Below, piece after piece: positions 1 to 5,307 of a DNA stretch of 5,307 nt (position 1 is the first letter of the stretch; each line of letters begins with the position of its first letter). The DNA is taken from positions 1 through 5,307 of the forward strand of contig JAZSQT010000060.1 in assembly GCA_045538075.1 (NCBI GenBank). The letters are read 5' to 3'. The notes below the pieces were generated by a model. The model was not told the DNA's origin. It did not search any database and saw only the letters and a program-made list of their open reading frames with translations. A program made the translations under genes and the position numbers. This stretch comes from JAZSQT01 sp045538075 (lineage in GTDB: Bacteria > Chrysiogenota > Deferribacteres > Deferribacterales > Mucispirillaceae).

Positions 1-10
1 AAAAGCATTC

Positions 11-93
11 CATATATTCATTAAATTAGCTCACAAACTCACTTCGTTCGGGGACAAGCCCAGTGTTCGCTAAAAACATTTAATGAATATATG
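11..93. repeat. Inverted-repeat element with G+C-rich core
   Basis: A perfect 16-bp inverted repeat has arms at 11-26 and 78-93 (left arm CATATATTCATTAAAT). Pairing can continue inwards: TAGC at 27-30 with GCTA at 69-72, leaving a five-base bulge at 73-77, and ACA at 33-35 with TGT at 64-66. The stretch from 28 to 70 has 24 G/C out of 43 bases, far above the A+T-rich surroundings. There is no reading frame of note and no T-run directly after either arm, so it is not a typical intrinsic terminator. The layout fits a small non-autonomous repeat (MITE-like) or a structured RNA, but no clear target-site duplication flanks it. The inverted repeat is seen directly; its nature is inferred. Confidence 0.6.
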
Positions 94-201
94 TCATTAC
101 TTCTGAGTTCAAAAATTGTATTCTTTATGTATATTGTTACCGTTTCAATATTATTGATAAAATTTAAAGATATTTATTATTTCAAGTTTTATTATTATGA
201 A
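94..201. other. A+T-rich intergenic stretch, nothing recognised
   Basis: This spacer lies between the inverted-repeat element and the terminator hairpin. It is very A+T-rich and holds no reading frame of useful length, no tRNA-like fold and no convincing promoter. TTGTTA- and TTGATA-like hexamers occur on the plus strand, but without a matching -10 box at good spacing. It is probably untranscribed spacer after the barrel gene. Confidence 0.5.
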
Positions 202-236
202 TATAGAAAAAATTTTACGACAAAATTTTTTCTATA
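202..236 (-). terminator. A/T-rich hairpin terminator after the barrel gene
   Basis: A perfect 15-bp inverted repeat (202-216 and 222-236) encloses a five-base loop, GTCGT on the minus strand. It begins 14 bases past the stop codon of the beta-barrel gene. On the minus strand the first arm carries an A-run and the second arm a run of six Ts, so the U-tract is built into the stem, as is common in low-G+C genomes. The stem has only one G-C pair, so it is weaker than a classical terminator. The symmetric A/T runs could also act in the opposite direction. The position at the end of the gene run supports a terminator role. Confidence 0.65.
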
Positions 237-249
237 ACATATTAAGGCA

Positions 250-1407
250 TTAAAACCCAAAAGTAAGTTCTACTGCATGTCTCCAGTCTGCTTTTTGCCC
301 ACCGTATGCACCTAACTCTTCGCCATAAAAAGCATAATTTAAGCGAAGGAATTTAATATCAACACCTAAACCAGCTGTTGGATAGCCTTGATTTAAACCG
401 GCACGAAGAAAAAGCCTATCCCAAAAAGATAATTGAGCTCCTACATGAAAACGTTTAGTAAAAGATTTATCTTCTCCAGCCATAACAAAAATATCGTGAA
501 ATTCAATAAATAAATCACCACGTAAAAAATCTGTTAATTGAGGTGAGATACCTATACTTAAATTTAGGGTAGGGTCTATATCTTCCATTAATCGTCCAAA
601 GTTTTGGTAACCAAAATCATTGAAAGATAAACCAATACGAGGGTTAAGGTAATCTAATGCTGCAATCTCAAAGGAAGGCACATCATAAGTAAAACCAACA
701 CTTGCTAAAATGGCAAATCCCATACCTTCTTCAGTAATTTCATTCTTAAAATTTCTAAATTGTTGGCTATCTGTATCAAAAACACCTGCAAGTTCAATAG
801 CATTATATGCTTTAGTAAAATTTATCCTATATAATCCTTTTATAGTAAAACCTAAAGAAAGAGATTCATCATCAAGAAATTGGGTAGCATAACTAAAGGC
901 AACTCCAGTATCGCTTTTAACCCTCATAGCTAATTCTGGTAATACTTTATTGTAAGCAATTAAGTTTATTTCGTTGCCAGTAAAGATACCAATACTTAAA
1001 TTCTTTTTCGTAAACGCTGGAAAAAAATTTATTGGACTAATAGTAATATATTTTCCTAAAAATGCGTTAATTAAATCAGATATAACCTTTGGGTCATCTA
1101 AACTGCCACTATTTTTAGTAATAATATCAAGACCTTTGCTACCATTTGAAATTGTATCTTGGTTTACCCCTAAAGTAAGAGGAAAAATATCTACAGTAGT
1201 TCTTGGCACGTATTTTAATGCTGCTGGGTTATAAAAAGAAGCAAATTTATTGCTACTAACTCCGTAATAAGCATTACCCATACCTAAAGCCTCTACAGAA
1301 TCAATTATGGCTGGAAACTCCCTTGTTAAAGGCACTTTCGAAGCTCCAAAAGTAAAAGTCGGCAATAATAAAAGCATTAATATAAATAATATTCTAAACT
1401 TATACAT
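250..1407 (-). CDS. Outer-membrane beta-barrel protein, PorV/UPF0164/FadL-like
   Basis: This 385-residue exported protein is probably an outer-membrane beta-barrel. The N-terminus is a signal peptide: basic K3 and R5, a Leu/Ile-rich core at about 6-16, and likely cleavage after residue 21 or 22 (TFG|A or FGA|S). The mature part has a helix-capping motif EALGMGNA (39-46) and YNPAAL (59-64), the pattern seen near the N-terminus of PorV, FadL-like and UPF0164 proteins (GMGxA then YNPAxL). Alternating polar and aromatic strands follow. The C-terminal part has GLNQGYPTAGLG (337-348), YGEELG (361-366) and a final Phe, typical of barrels recognised by the BAM complex. The ATG at 1405-1407 is preceded by TAAGGAA at 1414-1420 with a six-base gap. 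It lies 25 bp after the lipoprotein gene with no terminator between them, so the two are probably cotranscribed. Barrel and localisation are well supported; substrate or partner is unknown. Transport of hydrophobic compounds or a role in protein export are both possible for this broad family. Confidence 0.8.
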   Translation of the reverse strand: MYKFRILFILMLLLLPTFTFGASKVPLTREFPAIIDSVEALGMGNAYYGVSSNKFASFYNPAALKYVPRTTVDIFPLTLGVNQDTISNGSKGLDIITKNSGSLDDPKVISDLINAFLGKYITISPINFFPAFTKKNLSIGIFTGNEINLIAYNKVLPELAMRVKSDTGVAFSYATQFLDDESLSLGFTIKGLYRINFTKAYNAIELAGVFDTDSQQFRNFKNEITEEGMGFAILASVGFTYDVPSFEIAALDYLNPRIGLSFNDFGYQNFGRLMEDIDPTLNLSIGISPQLTDFLRGDLFIEFHDIFVMAGEDKSFTKRFHVGAQLSFWDRLFLRAGLNQGYPTAGLGVDIKFLRLNYAFYGEELGAYGGQKADWRHAVELTFGF

Positions 1408-1432
1408 TATAAATTCCTTATTAATTTAATTT

Positions 1433-2239
1433 TTAAGGGGTAGGTGGAGTAGTTGCTTTGCCACCAAACTGATTAAGAATATAATTAGATAATGAGCTTT
1501 CTGTAACACTTCCAGTATTACTGTCTCTAATTTCTTGTGTAAAAGTATCAAGCTCTTTAGAAAAGTCAATATTTCCAGCCATATTTTCAATGGCAACAGA
1601 AGAATTAGAAACTGTATCTATATTACTATCTATTAAATCTACATTAACTTTAGAAGAAGTAACTGCATTCTGTATTTCATCTAAAGTTCTTCCTTCAATA
1701 ATTTTTTTCATACCTTCTTCTGTCATCTCAATGCTTTCTTCTCCAGATAGAGTTAAAGCAACTTGAGAAACATCAAGAATACTATCTGCTGCTGCAGTCA
1801 TACCACATAAAACTTGCATTTCATTTGACACATTATTATTACAATTACTTAATACTTTTGAATAATTTGCCTTTAATTCAGCAATCTTGTCGCTATTAAC
1901 TGTAGAAGTTCCCATAAAACTTTGAATCATAGCGTAAGGGTCATCGGTAGATGTATTTTCATCTAAAACGAATGTTAAACTATTTAATAAATCAAATCCA
2001 GAACAAGCCATAACAGCATTACTATATTGATATAATTCTATATCAGTTAAATGGTCTTTATTAGGTTCTAACATTTCTATAACGTATTGACAATTGCCCT
2101 CTATAAAAGCAAAATCAAGTTTATCTCTTTCTGCTTCTGTCGTTTTTTTATTTGTTGACCATTCAAGAGCATTAAAATCGCCACAAGAAACAATAACGAT
2201 ACTAACAATCATCAATGCTATATATTTAAAATGTTTCAT
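1433..2239 (-). CDS. Uncharacterised lipoprotein, 268 residues
   Basis: I do not recognise a named family. The N-terminus is a lipoprotein signal: basic residues K2 and K5, a hydrophobic stretch at 7-17, and a lipobox IVSC with Cys19 as the lipidated residue. Gly20 and Asp21 follow. The mature part is acidic and looks mostly helical, with Asn/Ser-rich linkers. It has four further cysteines (C50, C79, C133, C145) that could form disulfides in the periplasm, and a Pro/Thr-rich tail TTPPTP. The segment around 36-90 (LDFAFIEGNC, then ELYQYSNAVMAC) is reminiscent of TPR-like helical pairs, but this is only an impression. The ATG at 2237-2239 is chosen over an in-frame TTG at 2294-2296. The ATG has GGAGT seven bases upstream and gives a proper lipoprotein signal, while the longer form would start before the promoter's transcription start. 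It is paired with the beta-barrel gene downstream, suggesting a joint envelope role. Confidence 0.75.
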   Translation of the reverse strand: MKHFKYIALMIVSIVIVSCGDFNALEWSTNKKTTEAERDKLDFAFIEGNCQYVIEMLEPNKDHLTDIELYQYSNAVMACSGFDLLNSLTFVLDENTSTDDPYAMIQSFMGTSTVNSDKIAELKANYSKVLSNCNNNVSNEMQVLCGMTAAADSILDVSQVALTLSGEESIEMTEEGMKKIIEGRTLDEIQNAVTSSKVNVDLIDSNIDTVSNSSVAIENMAGNIDFSKELDTFTQEIRDSNTGSVTESSLSNYILNQFGGKATTPPTP

Positions 2240-2246
2240 AAAAAAT

Positions 2247-2251
2247 ACTCC
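2247..2251 (-). promoter_or_regulatory. Ribosome binding site deciding the lipoprotein start
   Basis: GGAGT on the minus strand sits seven bases before the ATG at 2237-2239. No comparable site serves the upstream TTG at 2294-2296, which overlaps the murB stop codon. This supports the shorter, 268-residue lipoprotein. Confidence 0.75.
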
Positions 2252-2267
2252 AAAAAATTGTATTATC

Positions 2268-2296
2268 AATATAAATAATCTATAGTATAAAGTCAA
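2268..2296 (-). promoter_or_regulatory. Sigma-70-like promoter of the lipoprotein/barrel pair
   Basis: On the minus strand, TTGACT (2296-2291) and TATATT (2273-2268) are separated by exactly 17 bases. Each box matches the sigma-70 consensus at five of six positions. The expected transcription start near 2261 gives a leader of about 22 bases that contains the GGAGT ribosome site. The -35 box overlaps the murB stop codon, so the promoter is embedded in the end of murB. It would let the two envelope genes be expressed independently of the upstream operon. A+T-rich DNA yields chance matches, but two near-consensus boxes at ideal spacing and position are persuasive. Confidence 0.65.
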
Positions 2297-3171
2297 TTGT
2301 TAAACTGTCCAATAAATATAACTTCAGTTTCTAACTCTACATTAAATTTTTCTTTAACATCGCTTTTTACCTTATTTATTATATTTTTTATGTCAGTAGA
2401 TGTAGCATTATCATAATTTAATATAAAGTTTGCATGTTTTTCAGAAATTTTTGCTCCACCAATGCTAAAACCTTTTAAATTGCAGTTTTCTATATATTGT
2501 CCTGCATAACCTACCTTTGGTCTTTTAAAAACTGAACCACAAGAAGGTTTATCAAGGGGCTGTTTTTCTCTTCGCCTTTTTAATATATCATTTTTTATAA
2601 TTTCTAAATCTTTAGTATCAGCTTTTTGTAGATAAAATTCTGCTTCTTTTACTATCAAATTATTTAGTCCAGTAGATTTTCTATAAGAAAAATCAGCTTC
2701 TTTATTACTGATTATTTTGTTAGTGCCATTACTGTCTATTGTATATATATTTGTAACTATATCTTTAATTTCTGAACCAAAAGCTCCAGCATTCATTATA
2801 ACTGCTCCACCAACACTACCTGGTATTCCAGCTAAATTTTCTAACCCTTTCAACCCCTTGCTAATAGAATAATTTACTAAATCAGAAAGTGATACACCTG
2901 CTCCACAAGTGATTATGTTATCTTTTTTATAAGAAATATATTTTGCAAACTCTCTCATTGATATAATTAGACCATTATAACCATTATCACTAATTAATAA
3001 GTTTGCTCCAGCACCTATAATTTTGTATTCTAAGTTATTATTTTTTGCAAAATTTATGGCAAAATCTAATTCAATGCTACTTCTTGGCTCAGCATAAAAT
3101 AATGCGTTTCCACCAGTTTTGTAGTAGCATTTATTTTTTAATGAAATATTTTCTTTTATTAAGTCTATCAC
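2293..3171 (-). CDS. murB: UDP-N-acetylenolpyruvoylglucosamine reductase MurB
   Basis: MurB is the cytoplasmic FAD enzyme that uses NADPH to reduce UDP-GlcNAc-enolpyruvate to UDP-N-acetylmuramate, the second committed step of peptidoglycan precursor synthesis. The FAD-binding region shows GAGANLLISD (53-62) and GIPGSVGGAVIMNAGAFG (115-132). Catalytic residues of the family are present: Y163-R164 in SYRKS, Ser213 in CGSVFK (211-216), and Glu283 in ETEVIFIG (281-288). GGAKISEKHANFI (238-250) is the usual C-terminal domain motif. The length (292 residues) and direct CGSVFK-to-GGAKIS arrangement fit the shorter type II MurB rather than the longer E. coli type. The start is GTG at 3169-3171, overlapping the TGA stop of the phosphorylase gene as GTGA. 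AAAAGGTG at 3179-3186 lies seven bases before it. No murC, ddl or ftsQ lies beside it, so it is separate from a classical dcw cluster here. Confidence 0.96.
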   Translation of the reverse strand: MIDLIKENISLKNKCYYKTGGNALFYAEPRSSIELDFAINFAKNNNLEYKIIGAGANLLISDNGYNGLIISMREFAKYISYKKDNIITCGAGVSLSDLVNYSISKGLKGLENLAGIPGSVGGAVIMNAGAFGSEIKDIVTNIYTIDSNGTNKIISNKEADFSYRKSTGLNNLIVKEAEFYLQKADTKDLEIIKNDILKRRREKQPLDKPSCGSVFKRPKVGYAGQYIENCNLKGFSIGGAKISEKHANFILNYDNATSTDIKNIINKVKSDVKEKFNVELETEVIFIGQFNN

Positions 3172-3956
3172 GCTAACGCACCTTTTAACGCATCTTTACA
3201 TTGGCAAGTTCTTTCTTTTGGCAATATTTCTGATAAGCCTTGTATTATGCTACATACAATCTTAGATGATTTACTGCCAATATCTGAAACTTCGTCCATC
3301 GTTAGTTTTTTATCTTCTTCAATACCTGCTGCTAAATTTGTAACAATGTTAATTGATGAATAACAAATTTCTGCCTCTCTAATTAAAGATACTTCTGGAA
3401 ACATTGTCATACCTATCACATCGGCACCTAAATTTGAATACATTTTTATTTCTGCAGCAGTTTCAAATCTTGGACCTTCAGTGCATAAATAAGTGCCACC
3501 ATTAAAAATATTTATATTTTTGTTTTTAGTAATTTCTATAATTGTCTCTCTCAAATTTTTACAAAAAGGATACGTCAAATCAATATGGACACAGCTATCA
3601 TCATCAAAAAAAGTATTTACTCTGTTTTTAGTAAAATCTATTGCATTATCTGGCAAAAGTAGTGAGCCAGTTTGAAATTTTTTATTCAAACTACCTACTG
3701 CAGAAAAAGCAACAATATGAGTAACGCCTAATTTTTTAAACCCAGCTATATTTGCCCTATAATTAACTTTGTGAGGAGGGATATTATGATTTAAACCGTG
3801 CCTACTTAATATATAAAAATTACAATTTCCTAAAGAATATTCTTTATAGCTTGATGACGGGTTGCCGTAAACAGTATCAATATTTATTTCGCCTTTATAA
3901 TCTATTCCTTTAATTTTTTCTAAGCCACTACCACCAATTATTCCTACCTTTATCAT
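3168..3956 (-). CDS. mtnP: MTA/MTI-type nucleoside phosphorylase (PNP/MTAP family)
   Basis: This cytoplasmic enzyme splits a purine nucleoside with phosphate, most likely 5'-methylthioadenosine or its deaminated form 5'-methylthioinosine, for purine and methionine salvage. The 262-residue length is usual for the trimeric/hexameric PNP-MTAP family. Phosphate-site motifs are GGSG (8-11) and RHG (52-54). HKVNYRAN (62-69), TEGPRFET (159-166) and GMTMFPE (182-188) form the rest of the active site. The base-contact segment reads VTNLAAG (205-211): Asn207 stands where human MTAP has Asp220. That favours 6-oxopurines, as in Pseudomonas MTI phosphorylase (VVNPAAG), so the usual MTAP label may be inexact. 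The C-terminus has a CXC pair (C251, C253), a motif linked to a stabilising disulfide in some archaeal relatives. The ATG at 3954-3956 has AGGAGT eight bases upstream. The gene overlaps murB by four bases. Confidence 0.88.
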   Translation of the reverse strand: MIKVGIIGGSGLEKIKGIDYKGEINIDTVYGNPSSSYKEYSLGNCNFYILSRHGLNHNIPPHKVNYRANIAGFKKLGVTHIVAFSAVGSLNKKFQTGSLLLPDNAIDFTKNRVNTFFDDDSCVHIDLTYPFCKNLRETIIEITKNKNINIFNGGTYLCTEGPRFETAAEIKMYSNLGADVIGMTMFPEVSLIREAEICYSSINIVTNLAAGIEEDKKLTMDEVSDIGSKSSKIVCSIIQGLSEILPKERTCQCKDALKGALA

Positions 3957-3985
3957 ATAATGATACTCCTAAAAAATATCTTGTT

Positions 3986-3991
3986 ATTATA
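3986..3991 (-). promoter_or_regulatory. Possible -10 box upstream of the phosphorylase gene
   Basis: A perfect TATAAT occurs on the minus strand in the 44-bp gap after the channel gene. It would place a start near 3979 and give a leader of about 23 bases ahead of the phosphorylase ATG. No good -35 hexamer is found at 16-18 bases, and there is no TGn extension, so this could be a chance match in A+T-rich DNA. If real, it splits the four upstream genes into two overlapping transcription units. Confidence 0.35.
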
Positions 3992-4000
3992 CTAAAAACG

Positions 4001-4609
4001 TTATCTACTAAATAATTTTGGCAAATTCCAGCCTTTATGAACACTTAATAACCTAACTACAGTAACGAATAACGATGTAATAAAAATATTTATATCTACA
4101 TTTATATTAAGATAATCAAGGAAAATAAAAATAAAACCACCTAAAATACTAGCAGAGGCATAAATTTCTTTTTGCAAAACAAAGGGAACTTCTTGAGCTA
4201 AAATATCTCTAATCATTCCTCCAACCGTTGCAGTCATTAACCCAAATAAAATTATACCATACCATGAACAACCACTATCTTTTGCAATAGTAGCACCTAT
4301 GCAAGTAAACACTCCTAAACCAATTGCGTCTGCTATATTTATTAATTTTAAATTTTTTAAGACTTTTTTGTAGAGAAAAACGACAGTAAAAGTAGCAATG
4401 GTAATGTCAATAAGATACCATATATCTTTAAATACGAAAGGTGGAGTTCTTCCAAGCATCATATCACGAATTGTGCCACCACCTACACCAGTAACTAATG
4501 CAAGGATAAACATTCCATATATATCCATTTTCTTTTTAGCACCAACTAATGCTCCAGATATAGCAAAAGCATAAGTTCCTATTAAATCAAATAAATATAA
4601 AAAACTCAT
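4001..4609 (-). CDS. TRIC/UPF0126-family membrane channel (YicG/YadS-like)
   Basis: This 202-residue inner-membrane protein belongs to the UPF0126 family, now known as prokaryotic TRIC channels. Family structures show trimers of seven-helix subunits conducting monovalent cations; some databases call them glycine transporters. The sequence is very hydrophobic and shows the internal duplication typical of the family. Repeat one carries GGGTIRD (43-49) followed by PPFVF (56-60), and repeat two carries GGMIRD (130-135) followed by PFVL (142-145). The glycine pairs mark the kinked pore helices. The C-terminal seventh helix ends with the conserved RLL...WNLP pattern (R186 to P197). The length matches the usual 200-210 residues. 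The ATG at 4607-4609 overlaps the lolD stop (ATGA), and only a weak AGAAAAG precedes it, so translation is probably coupled to lolD. The physiological role is unknown; a link to lipoprotein sorting is not implied by the sequence. Confidence 0.93.
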   Translation of the reverse strand: MSFLYLFDLIGTYAFAISGALVGAKKKMDIYGMFILALVTGVGGGTIRDMMLGRTPPFVFKDIWYLIDITIATFTVVFLYKKVLKNLKLINIADAIGLGVFTCIGATIAKDSGCSWYGIILFGLMTATVGGMIRDILAQEVPFVLQKEIYASASILGGFIFIFLDYLNINVDINIFITSLFVTVVRLLSVHKGWNLPKLFSR

Positions 4610-5256
4610 ATCTTTTCTAAACGAATGCGTCTCCTACATCTTGAAGCTATAGCTTCATCATGGGTTACAATAACTACACTAACACCTTTTTCACTTAATG
4701 ATGATAAAATATCTATTACACCATCACTATTTACTCTATCAAGATTACCAGTAGGCTCATCAGCAAGTAAAATTTTTGGAGAATTAACTAATGCTCTTGC
4801 AACAGATATTCTTTGTTGTTCGCCTCCAGATAATTCTGAAGGATAATGATTTGCTCTATCAGATAAACTAACACTATTTAAAAGTTCATCTGCTTTGATT
4901 TCTGCATCTTTCTTATTGCCACCTAAAATAATGAAAGGTAACATTATATTTTCTTTTGCTGTAAAATCATCAAGTAAGTAGTGGGATTGAAACACGAAAC
5001 CTACATGGTTGCCACGATAATTATTTAAATCTGCTTCTTTAAAATCATATATACTTTGCCCTTGAAATAATACTTGACCACTTGTAGGTTTATCTAAACC
5101 ACCTGCAATATGCATAAGTGTAGATTTACCTGCTCCAGAAGGCCCAACTAATGCTATTAATTCGCCCTCATTAATTACTTCATTAAAATCTTTTAATACC
5201 GTCAAACTACCATCAACCATATTGTAGCTTTTAGATATATTTTTTAGTTCTAACAT
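4606..5256 (-). CDS. lolD: Lipoprotein-releasing ABC transporter ATPase LolD
   Basis: LolD is the cytoplasmic ATPase of LolCDE, which lifts mature lipoproteins out of the inner membrane and passes them to LolA for transfer to the outer membrane. All ABC motifs are intact in 216 residues: Walker A GPSGAGKST (38-46), Q-loop Gln90, signature LSGGEQQR (142-149), Walker B ILLADEP (162-168) with catalytic Glu167, D-loop GNLD (170-173) and H-loop His199. The segment VGFVFQSHYLLDDFTAKEN (85-103) matches the LolD pattern FxxQxHxLLxxFTAxEN, which separates it from MacB- and FtsE-type relatives, though MacB-like use cannot be wholly excluded. The ATG at 5254-5256 has AGGAAT about nine bases upstream. 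The expected LolC/E permease is not in the window and may lie just past the right edge, where only about 50 bases are visible. Confidence 0.92.
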   Translation of the reverse strand: MLELKNISKSYNMVDGSLTVLKDFNEVINEGELIALVGPSGAGKSTLMHIAGGLDKPTSGQVLFQGQSIYDFKEADLNNYRGNHVGFVFQSHYLLDDFTAKENIMLPFIILGGNKKDAEIKADELLNSVSLSDRANHYPSELSGGEQQRISVARALVNSPKILLADEPTGNLDRVNSDGVIDILSSLSEKGVSVVIVTHDEAIASRCRRRIRLEKI

Positions 5257-5307
5257 TGTGTTATATTCCTAAATAAAGATACATTTTTACATATCAATTA
5301 AGATTAT
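5257..5307 (-). other. Leader or upstream spacer of lolD at window edge
   Basis: These 51 bases hold the lolD ribosome site (AGGAAT at about 5266-5270) and no clear promoter. One minus-strand frame is open from the edge to a TAA and could be the tail of an upstream gene such as a LolC/E permease, but six codons are too few to judge. Confidence 0.4.

Noticed and set aside
11..93. Inverted repeat as an integron attC site
   Set aside because: The arms do not show the GTTRRRY and RYYYAAC core-site pattern at the expected places, and there is no integrase or gene cassette nearby.
94..201. Plus-strand promoter from TTGTTA or TTGATA hexamers
   Set aside because: No good -10 box at proper spacing and no plus-strand gene to serve.
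710..1234. Plus-strand open frames opposite the beta-barrel gene
   Set aside because: They lie wholly inside the well-supported minus-strand gene, have no recognisable domain or convincing start region, and look like antisense shadows.
2094..2285. Plus-strand 63-residue frame opposite the lipoprotein signal peptide
   Set aside because: Its hydrophobic look comes from the complement of the lipoprotein coding region; there is no homology cue and no independent promoter.
2240..2296. Longer lipoprotein starting at the TTG at 2294-2296
   Set aside because: It would add 19 hydrophobic residues ahead of a perfect lipoprotein signal, begins at a TTG with no ribosome site, and overlaps the promoter -35 box. 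The ATG at 2237-2239 has a good GGAGT.
3493..3675. Plus-strand frame opposite the phosphorylase gene
   Set aside because: It lies inside an intact, conserved enzyme gene and shows no motif.
4625..4846. Plus-strand frame opposite lolD
   Set aside because: It mirrors the conserved Walker B and signature coding region; no domain of its own.

Overview
All six genes lie on the minus strand, so transcription runs from right to left. The DNA is strongly A+T-rich (I estimate about 30% G+C). Codon use fits the standard bacterial code, with TGA used as a stop. Three things point to a diderm (Gram-negative-type) bacterium: a LolD-type lipoprotein-release ATPase, MurB for peptidoglycan synthesis, and an exported outer-membrane beta-barrel protein ending in Phe. 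The barrel resembles the PorV/UPF0164/FadL-like proteins common in Deferribacterota, Spirochaetota and related phyla. An A+T-rich host-associated member of such a group is plausible, but the species cannot be fixed from this window.

Layout from upstream to downstream: positions 5256-2293 hold four tightly packed housekeeping-type genes. These are lolD, a TRIC/UPF0126 membrane channel gene (ATGA overlap with lolD), an MTA/MTI-type nucleoside phosphorylase after a 44-bp gap, and murB (GTGA overlap with the phosphorylase). The overlaps and short gaps suggest one operon, possibly with an internal promoter before the phosphorylase. Positions 2239-250 hold two envelope genes: an uncharacterised lipoprotein and a beta-barrel protein 25 bp downstream. 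A good sigma-70-like promoter, whose -35 box overlaps the murB stop codon, appears to drive this pair. A long A/T hairpin at 202-236 probably ends the transcript.

The leftmost 249 bases hold no recognisable gene. They contain the terminator hairpin and, at 11-93, a 16-bp perfect inverted repeat flanking a G+C-richer core, which looks like a small repeat element or a structured RNA.

The genes serve several tasks: lipoprotein sorting, ion permeation, purine/methionine salvage, cell-wall precursor synthesis and an exported protein pair. I see no phage, IS, CRISPR or defence system. The least explained parts are the lipoprotein/barrel pair and the inverted-repeat element.
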